Shown: piece by piece, positions 58,689 to 64,000 of the stretch | Position numbering within the stretch: position 1 is the first letter of the stretch | Layout: each line of letters opens with the position of its first letter | From: Verrucomicrobiota bacterium | GTDB lineage: Bacteria; Verrucomicrobiota; Verrucomicrobiia; CAIQCK01 | NCBI GenBank assembly: GCA_016222825.1 | Contig: JACRQF010000006.1 | Coordinates: 62,001 to 126,000, forward strand | Reading direction: 5' to 3' | Length of the DNA stretch: 64,000 nucleotides | Position numbers and translations under genes: made by a program | Notes under the pieces: model-generated | Database searches by the model: none | What the model saw: the letters and a program-made list of their open reading frames with translations, nothing else | What the model was told of the DNA's origin: nothing

Positions 58689-59678
58689 TTATTTCTTGGG
58701 TTGGAGATGAGCGTTGGCCGCATACCAGGGAACGGTCTGGGCCAATCCGTCGGCGAGCGCGACGCGCGGTTGGAAGCCGAGCGCGCGGAGTTTGCTGATG
58801 TCCGGGCAGCGCCGCAGCGTGCCGCCGGGCTGGAGACGGCCGGAAACCACGGCGATGTCGCGCCGGAAACAGCGCGCTACCTCGCAGGCAACGGTCTCGA
58901 CGGTGATCTCCTGATCGTTGCCGACGTGATAGACGCCGAGGTGCCGGCCCTTTTCCAAAATGAGCAGGACGCCATCCACGAGGTCGTCAATGAAGGTGAA
59001 CGCGCGCGTCTCTTTGCCGGTGCCTTGAATGGGGAAGGGAATCGTCCCGGCCGGATGCTCTTTCACCAGCGATGCCATGCGCAGGGCGAACTGCGGGATC
59101 ACGTGCTCCCAGCCCATGTTCGGGCCATAGACGTTGTGCGGCCGGAAGATCAACACGCGCGGGATGTGACGGCGGCCGTAGTTGATGGCCATCAGCTCCG
59201 AGATGATCTTGCCGCCACCGTAGGAGTAGCGCGGGTTCAACACGTCCGGCACCGACAGCGGCGCCGATTCGTCCGTGGGCACGGCCGGCGGCGTCTGATA
59301 AACCTCCGAGCTGGAAGCCAGGACCAGTTCCGGGACGTTGTGACGGAGGCATGCGTCAATCACGTTCGTCATGCCCTTGACGGCAACCTCCAGGATCAGT
59401 TCGGGCTTCGTATAGAAAAACTCCGTGCCGTTGACGTAAGCGAGGTGGCAGACGGAGTCCACACCTTGGGCCGCGGCGGCGACGGCGGCGGGATCACGGA
59501 TGTCGCCGAGCAGCAGTTCCACGTCCTTCGCGCACTCGCCGAGGCGCTCCCTGGAGCCGCGCGAATCGTTGTCGAGCGAGCGCACAGCCGCGCCGGCGGC
59601 GACGAGCGCCTTGACCAAGCCGGCGCCGATGAAGCCGGTGCCGCCGGTCACAAGATATTTTTTTCCGCGCAGGTTCAT
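58689..59678 (-). CDS. NAD-dependent nucleotide-sugar epimerase/dehydratase
   Basis: An extended SDR: KKYLVTGGTGFIGAGLVKAL is the NAD-binding glycine motif, LASSSEVYQ holds the active-site Ser, and YSYGGGKIISE is the Y-x-x-x-K. VYGPNMGWEHVIPQF and FTFIDDLVDGV are typical of UDP-glucuronate decarboxylase/4-epimerase relatives. Its start overlaps the GT2 stop by 4 nt. It works with the UDP-sugar dehydrogenase of the same operon, so the product is likely a decarboxylated or epimerised uronic sugar. Confidence 0.92.
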   Translation of the reverse strand: MNLRGKKYLVTGGTGFIGAGLVKALVAAGAAVRSLDNDSRGSRERLGECAKDVELLLGDIRDPAAVAAAAQGVDSVCHLAYVNGTEFFYTKPELILEVAVKGMTNVIDACLRHNVPELVLASSSEVYQTPPAVPTDESAPLSVPDVLNPRYSYGGGKIISELMAINYGRRHIPRVLIFRPHNVYGPNMGWEHVIPQFALRMASLVKEHPAGTIPFPIQGTGKETRAFTFIDDLVDGVLLILEKGRHLGVYHVGNDQEITVETVACEVARCFRRDIAVVSGRLQPGGTLRRCPDISKLRALGFQPRVALADGLAQTVPWYAANAHLQPKK

Positions 59679-60424
59679 GGTTTGGGTTGTTTCAACGTCA
59701 CCGTTGCCGGCCCTCGCCGCAGCCACGTGGTGGCAAATGCGTAACGGAACCATCTTAGATACTGCGGCACCCATTTCAAGACCTGGAACCGGCTCTTGCC
59801 AGCGCGCCGCTCGAACCACGCCGCTGGCACCTCGCCGATGCGCCAGCCGAGCCGGTGGCATTTCACGAGCAGCTCGATGCTGTAGGCGAAACCGACAGTG
59901 GACTCGATCCGGATGGTGTCCAACACCCGGCGCGAGAAGATCCGCAGACCGTTGCTCGGATCGCGCGAAGGCAGGCGCGCCAGATGGTGAAGCACGAAGG
60001 CCGAGACGCGCACCAGCGTGGCCTTCAGCCAGGGGCAACCCTTCATGCAGCCGCCGGGCATGAACCGGCAGGCCACCACGATGTCGCAGCCCTCGCGGAA
60101 CTTCGCCATCATCGGGTCAATGCGCGGCGCATTGTAATCATCGTCCGCCGGATACATCAGCACCGCTGGAGCCGTGCTGTCGGCGAAACCCGTGAGCACC
60201 GCGCCCAGCGCGCCCCGGCCGCGGTTTTTCACATAGGCCAGTTGGAATCCTTCGACGCGGTAATCCTTGAGCGCCGCGAGCGTGCTGTCCTCCTCGTGGT
60301 CGTAGCAGATCAGCACCCGGAAAGGGGTCTTCACGCCGCGTCTCAGCGAGTCAAGCACGAGCGCGATGTTGTCGCCCTCGTTATAAACGGGGATGACGAT
60401 GTCGAGTTCGGGTGAAGCCGTCAT
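59675..60424 (-). CDS. GT2-family glycosyltransferase
   Basis: The 249-residue protein is a GT-A fold glycosyltransferase: LDIVIPVYNEGDNIALVLDS is the start, MYPADDDYNAPRI holds the acidic motif used for nucleotide-sugar binding, and DPSNGLRIFSRRVLDTI is typical of dolichol-phosphate-mannose-synthase-like relatives. No C-terminal membrane helices are visible, so it may act with a lipid carrier as a soluble enzyme. Overlaps by 4 nt with the genes on both sides. Confidence 0.9.
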   Translation of the reverse strand: MTASPELDIVIPVYNEGDNIALVLDSLRRGVKTPFRVLICYDHEEDSTLAALKDYRVEGFQLAYVKNRGRGALGAVLTGFADSTAPAVLMYPADDDYNAPRIDPMMAKFREGCDIVVACRFMPGGCMKGCPWLKATLVRVSAFVLHHLARLPSRDPSNGLRIFSRRVLDTIRIESTVGFAYSIELLVKCHRLGWRIGEVPAAWFERRAGKSRFQVLKWVPQYLRWFRYAFATTWLRRGPATVTLKQPKP

Positions 60425-61461
60425 GGTGTTGGCGTGACCGTTTGCCAGCCGCCGCTGTGGTGCGCCGCGCGCGCCGCGTCAATCAACTGCTGCACGCGCA
60501 AGCCTTCGGCCAGGCCCGGTGTGACCGGCGCGCCGCTTTCGATGCCGTCGAGAAACCGCCGGACAATCCGGCCCACCGGCGCGATCCGCCCGTCCACCGC
60601 CGCTTCGCCGTCCGTGGTAGCGATGGTGTTGAACACTCCCGTCTCGCGGCGGGCGACGGCGAGCGTGAAGCCGCGGATGTAATCAGCGCCGCGGTTCTCC
60701 AGCACCAGGCTGCCGGCGTCGCTATAGACTTCCAGTTTGTGCCCGGTTCCCAGAAACGCATCGGCGGCGATGGAAACCGAGACGGGGAAACCGGCGGCGA
60801 ATTCGCCCCATGCGTCCACACGGGCTTCCGCGCCGCCGCCCGGAGGCGACAGCCGCGCCGCCAACCGCGCCAGCGGCCCGAAGAGCCATTCGAGATAGTG
60901 GAGCGTGTGCGAGCCGAAGTTATTGAGCGTGCCGCCGCCCGCTTCGGCGGAAACTTTCCAGCCCGCCGTTTGCGCGCGGTAAGCATAGGTCTCCACGCGC
61001 CAGTTCAGCGCAACGTGGCGGATGCGCCCCAACGTGCCGGCCTCCAGCGCCGCTTTCGCCTTCTGCCAGGCATCCACTTCGGGGAACTCGAAGTCAACGG
61101 CGTGGGCCAGCTTCCGACCGGCCACCGCCTCCAGGATGGCGCGGGCTTGCACTGCATTCAACGCCAGCGGCTTTTCGCAAAACAAATGTTTCCCGGCCTT
61201 CGCCGCCGCCAGCGCCGCTTCGGCTTGCACGGCGGGCGGCGCGGCGATGACCACCGCATCAATCTCCGGGTCCGCGACCAGCCCCATCCAGCCGCCGAAG
61301 GCTTTGGGCACACCGGCGGATTGCGCGGCGGCGGCGGCTTTGTCCGCGTGGCTCCCGCAAAGCGCCGCCACCCGGCAGCGGGAGTCCGCGCGGAAGGCGG
61401 GCAGCAGGACTTGCTTGCCGAAGCCCAGTCCAACGATGCCGATGGACAGCGGTTGGTGCAT
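60421..61461 (-). CDS. Gfo/Idh/MocA-family oxidoreductase of the sugar operon
   Basis: The 346-residue protein starts at MHQPLSIGIVGLGFGKQVLL and has the NAD-binding motif and GKHLFCEKPLALNAVQARAI with the E-K-P Lys. It lacks a signal peptide, as expected for a nucleotide-sugar oxidase such as the WlbA type. The C-terminal domain includes GGGTLNNFGSHTLHYLEWLF with the conserved His. It may oxidise the NDP-uronic sugar made by the dehydrogenase upstream. Its stop overlaps the GT2 start. Confidence 0.9.
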   Translation of the reverse strand: MHQPLSIGIVGLGFGKQVLLPAFRADSRCRVAALCGSHADKAAAAAQSAGVPKAFGGWMGLVADPEIDAVVIAAPPAVQAEAALAAAKAGKHLFCEKPLALNAVQARAILEAVAGRKLAHAVDFEFPEVDAWQKAKAALEAGTLGRIRHVALNWRVETYAYRAQTAGWKVSAEAGGGTLNNFGSHTLHYLEWLFGPLARLAARLSPPGGGAEARVDAWGEFAAGFPVSVSIAADAFLGTGHKLEVYSDAGSLVLENRGADYIRGFTLAVARRETGVFNTIATTDGEAAVDGRIAPVGRIVRRFLDGIESGAPVTPGLAEGLRVQQLIDAARAAHHSGGWQTVTPTP

Positions 61462-61480
61462 CACGAAACGCGGCGGCCCG

Positions 61481-62677
61481 TCACTTGTTGAAGAAGTTCC
61501 ATAAGTCGAAGACGGGTTTGCCGCGCAAGTCGGCCTTCGCATAGGCCGCGTGGGGCGTGCAAAGGATCAACAGGTCGCTGCGGCGGATGACTTCCTCCAG
61601 CGGCAGCAGGTCCTTGTCGCCCTGCACGAACGGGTCGGTGGTCAGCACGGTCTTGGCGTGCGGCTTGAGGAGCTTCTTGAGCTTGTAGCTGAGCGAGGCG
61701 CGGGCGTCGTCGCTGTTGGCCTTGAACGCCATGCCGAGCAGGCCGACGGTCATCTCCTTGAGCGCATACTGCTGGCGGAGGCGGCTGATGATCCAAGAGG
61801 GCAGGCCCTCGTTGACCTGGATCGCCGCGGTGCCGAGCGAGAACTGGTTGTCCGAGAACGCCGCCAGTTGGAGCGTGTCCTTGTAGAGGCACGGCCCGGC
61901 GGCGAACCCGGCGCCCGGCAGGTCGCGCATGCGCGGGTAGTCCTCCATCAGCCCGGCGCGGATGCGCGCGTAGCTGAGGCCCGCGGCGGTCGTCATCATG
62001 TAGAACTGGTTGGCGGCGGCGAACTGGAGGTAGCGGTAGGTGTTGCAGAACAGCTTGGCGAACTCCGCCTCCATCGGCGTCAAGCGAACGATCTTGCGGG
62101 CCACCTTCGAGAAGAACTTCGCCGCGGACTCCTCGGCTTCCGGCGTCGAGCCGCTGATCATCTGCACCAGTGACTGGATTTCCTTGATCGCCAGCCCCTG
62201 CACGACGCGCTCCGGGCAAAACGCCACGAGCGTTTTCCTTCCACGTTCGCGCAGGTAACCGTGCAGGTAATCCGTCACGCCGGGAAACACCGTCGAGCGC
62301 AGGATGATTGTTTGCTCGTCGCTGAGATACGGCAGCAGCAAGTCCACGCAATCCGTCAGCACCCGCAGCACCGGCGTCTGGAATTCATCCACGGGAGTGC
62401 CGATCGTCAGAACGATATAGGGGACGCCTTGGATGGCGGAGACCTTCGCGCTGAAGCCGAGCATGTCCGCCGCGAGCGCCTCCTTCAACATCGCCTCGCC
62501 TCCTTCTTCCAGGAACGGCATCTTGCCGGCCGCCAGTGTGTCCATTGCCTGCCGGTTCAAGTCATGGATCAACGTGCGGTAGCCCTTCTTGGCCAGCACG
62601 GCGGCCAGCGGCGCGCCGATATGGCCCGCGCCGCCCACCACGCACACGTCATAGGGTTTGGTCGTCCTTTTCTTCAT
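61481..62677 (-). CDS. UDP-glucose/GDP-mannose-type dehydrogenase
   Basis: All three domains are present: VCVVGGAGHIGAPLAAVLAK (NAD binding), the central dimer domain (MEAEFAKLFCNTYRYLQFAA) with the catalytic GPCLYKDT (Cys), and the UDP-binding C-terminal domain (VGLLGMAFKANSDDARAS). The enzyme oxidises an NDP-hexose to the uronic acid. The start at 62677 gives the conserved N-terminus and the longer frame is not supported. It lies 31 nt after the Nudix gene and 19 nt before the oxidoreductase, in the same transcript. Confidence 0.94.
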   Translation of the reverse strand: MKKRTTKPYDVCVVGGAGHIGAPLAAVLAKKGYRTLIHDLNRQAMDTLAAGKMPFLEEGGEAMLKEALAADMLGFSAKVSAIQGVPYIVLTIGTPVDEFQTPVLRVLTDCVDLLLPYLSDEQTIILRSTVFPGVTDYLHGYLRERGRKTLVAFCPERVVQGLAIKEIQSLVQMISGSTPEAEESAAKFFSKVARKIVRLTPMEAEFAKLFCNTYRYLQFAAANQFYMMTTAAGLSYARIRAGLMEDYPRMRDLPGAGFAAGPCLYKDTLQLAAFSDNQFSLGTAAIQVNEGLPSWIISRLRQQYALKEMTVGLLGMAFKANSDDARASLSYKLKKLLKPHAKTVLTTDPFVQGDKDLLPLEEVIRRSDLLILCTPHAAYAKADLRGKPVFDLWNFFNK

Positions 62678-62708
62678 TCGTCCCCATTTCCTTGAGTTTC
62701 CAAATGGA

Positions 62709-63239
62709 TCAGAATCGCAATCGTCCACGGCGGACCGCCGCCAGCAGCGCGGCCCAGTTCAGCGCGCTGCAAAAATCCTTTTGCGCCAGCAGGTCGCGCG
62801 CGCCACCTTCGAACCGCAGCCAATCAACGCCCGCCTCGCCTTCGATTGTCCGGCCGGGCGCGGGACAGGCGTTCCCCGCGAAAAAGACCCACATCCGGTT
62901 CCCCAGTCGGCCGGTATCGGGGGACAAGTTGGCCAGCAGTTCAAACCGCTCCGCCACATGCCCTGTCTCTTCCAACAACTCCTTTCGCGCGGCATCTTCC
63001 GGCGTTTCGCCCGGCTCCACGTGGCCGCAGGGAAACTCCAGCGTGACACCATCCACCGCCGGGCGCAGTTGCCGCACCAAAAGGAGGCGTCCCTCGCTGT
63101 CCACCGTCACCACCGCCACATAGTCCTTCGTGCGGATCGAGTAATGCGGCTTCGCGAACGATGGCGGCCGTTTGGCCACGATCTCGAACCATTCACAGGC
63201 CCAAGCCACCTCGTCCGGAGCGGTTGCGTTCGTCGTCAT
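62709..63239 (-). CDS. Nudix hydrolase (ADP-sugar pyrophosphatase-like)
   Basis: The Nudix box is GHVEPGETPEDAARKELLEETG, reported here in parts: GHVEPGE, then AARKELLEETG, with Lys in place of the usual Arg. The start of the domain (DYVAVVTVDSEGRLLLVRQL) and the size (176) fit ADP-ribose/sugar-nucleotide pyrophosphatases. It is the first gene of the minus-strand sugar operon, and its start faces that of the small membrane protein at 63375, so a divergent promoter lies between 63240 and 63374. Confidence 0.9.
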   Translation of the reverse strand: MTTNATAPDEVAWACEWFEIVAKRPPSFAKPHYSIRTKDYVAVVTVDSEGRLLLVRQLRPAVDGVTLEFPCGHVEPGETPEDAARKELLEETGHVAERFELLANLSPDTGRLGNRMWVFFAGNACPAPGRTIEGEAGVDWLRFEGGARDLLAQKDFCSALNWAALLAAVRRGRLRF

Positions 63240-63374
63240 GTTTCGGCGCTCAACCTAAGTTCTGCCCTAGTTTAGCGTCAACTGGAAAAGAGGTCTTTGG
63301 GCGACAGCACGGCGCGAGCGCGCGCCGAAGAGTTTGAATGCGGCCGTCTGGCTCTGCTAGAGTCCACGCGTGCA

Positions 63375-63686
63375 ATGAGCCAGAAGAACCACGGCAGTTC
63401 CCCGAAGAAGGGGCGCGACGCGAAGCGGGAACCGACCCCTGCCAACCCGGCCGGAACGGCGGAGGGCCTGCCTTTGTGGACTTGGCTGGGCCGTCCTCGC
63501 GCGTGGAGCGCGGGGCAGGTCGCGGCAATAGCGGCACTAGTGAGCCTTGCGGCATCCCTGCTTGCGGTGTTGTCTGGTCCTGACACTGTCACGTTGTTCG
63601 CGGCCAAAGGATTGGCTGTGCTGGCTTACCTGTTGCTCGGCTTCGTCCTCAGCCGCGAAGTCGTCCGGTCTTTCCGCTGTGAATAA
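63375..63686 (+). CDS. Small membrane protein
   Basis: From the ATG at 63375 (103 residues), a basic N-terminal tail is followed by two hydrophobic helices (AIAALVSLAASLLAVLSG and GLAVLAYLLLGFVLS) and a short cytoplasmic end. No family is recognised. The stop overlaps the next start (GTG at 63679), so the two genes are probably coupled. Upstream TAGAGT near 63357 could be a -10 element. Confidence 0.6.
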   Translation: MSQKNHGSSPKKGRDAKREPTPANPAGTAEGLPLWTWLGRPRAWSAGQVAAIAALVSLAASLLAVLSGPDTVTLFAAKGLAVLAYLLLGFVLSREVVRSFRCE

Positions 63687-64000
63687 CGCCGATTCACATC
63701 TTCCCGTCCGGAAACCCACCAGCCGGCAATGGCTCGGCGCGCTGGCGCTCGCGGTCACCGTGGCGCTGTTCGCGTGGATGTTCTTTGCCGATATCTTCGC
63801 CTGCGACGACATCAGTTGTGAGGCGATAGACAAGCCGCTGGCGATCGGGCATGTGCTGAAGGCGCGCGAGAAGGGCGTGTCGTTGCATGAGTATATGCGG
63901 AACGACCCGGTCTGGGCGGACATGAAGAGCGGCGACCCGGAAGGTTCCTACGCCTACGTGGGCAAACGGTTCCAGTTTGAGTTCTTCGCGTGCCAGGCGC
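63679..64000 (+). CDS. Hypothetical membrane-anchored protein, cut by the window end
   Basis: A GTG start inside the previous gene opens a frame that remains open to base 64000. The visible 107 residues have an N-terminal helix (WLGALALAVTVALFAWMFFA) and then a soluble part (DDISCEAIDKPLAIGHVLKA, then YAYVGKRFQFEFFACQ). Two cysteines near residues 48 and 53 are noted. No family is recognised from this part; the remainder lies outside the window. Confidence 0.5.
   Translation, partial: MNNADSHLPVRKPTSRQWLGALALAVTVALFAWMFFADIFACDDISCEAIDKPLAIGHVLKAREKGVSLHEYMRNDPVWADMKSGDPEGSYAYVGKRFQFEFFACQA

Overview
The window looks like a chromosomal segment of an uncultured, GC-rich member of the Verrucomicrobia, or a close Planctomycetes-Verrucomicrobia-Chlamydiae relative. 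The gene content supports this: several Tat-exported Gfo/Idh/MocA oxidoreductases, a DUF1080 protein, a formylglycine-type sulfatase and a GH29 fucosidase, a PQQ-type beta-propeller protein, a GHL10 protein, NIPSNAP proteins and a bacterial serpin. Families of intergenic palindromes and a selfish-looking four-helix-bundle gene point the same way. This is inference from gene content; no rRNA or tRNA gene was seen.

Layout. 1-1100: the end of a TIR-like effector and an ArsR-type regulator. 1142-1372: a strict 21-bp tandem array. 1731-6527: a methyltransferase, an exported beta-propeller protein, a tetraheme cytochrome coupled to an aldo/keto-reductase-like protein, and an exported TIM-barrel protein. 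6677-9920: a housekeeping run coaD - DUF177 - rpmF - plsX - fabH. 9921-14300: an island of palindromes and gene remnants, with two integron-type attC-like sites around a small cassette gene. 14308-17758: a Gfo/Idh/MocA protein, a serpin and a zinc-ribbon protein.

17913-30521 is the most interesting part. It holds a nucleotidyl-cyclase/TPR protein, a GAF protein coupled to a leaderless subtilisin-like protease, and two radical SAM/SPASM enzymes. It also holds a B12-type radical SAM enzyme with an FkbM methyltransferase, two intact precursor peptides and one truncated one, an ABC exporter with a very large insertion in its ATPase domain, and a cyclic-nucleotide-binding protein. I read it as a ribosomally made, post-translationally modified peptide (RiPP) locus, possibly wired to cyclic-nucleotide signalling. 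The precursors have a conserved leader, a hypervariable middle and a conserved C-terminal tail.

30580-46882: a ComM/YifB ATPase, a large beta-propeller/PHP-like exported protein, an SPFH protein, a GH88/105 hydrolase whose end runs through a repeat, an SGNH hydrolase, and an AraC-type sugar regulator. A catabolic run follows (two Gfo/Idh/MocA proteins, a VOC protein, an M24-like and an M20 hydrolase), interrupted by two probable selfish inserts: a four-helix-bundle gene and a GxxExxY gene. 47201-49113: an EVE-like/nuclease-like protein, remnants and a second 21-bp array. 49114-57382: GHL10, NIPSNAP, a dead cyclic-nucleotide-binding gene, and a DUF1080 - sulfatase - fucosidase - membrane protein operon suited to sulfated fucose-containing glycans. 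57413-63239 (minus): a tight operon for a modified sugar on a surface glycan (Nudix, UDP-sugar dehydrogenase, oxidoreductase, GT2, epimerase, zinc-binding methyltransferase). The window ends in two small membrane-protein genes, the last cut by the edge.
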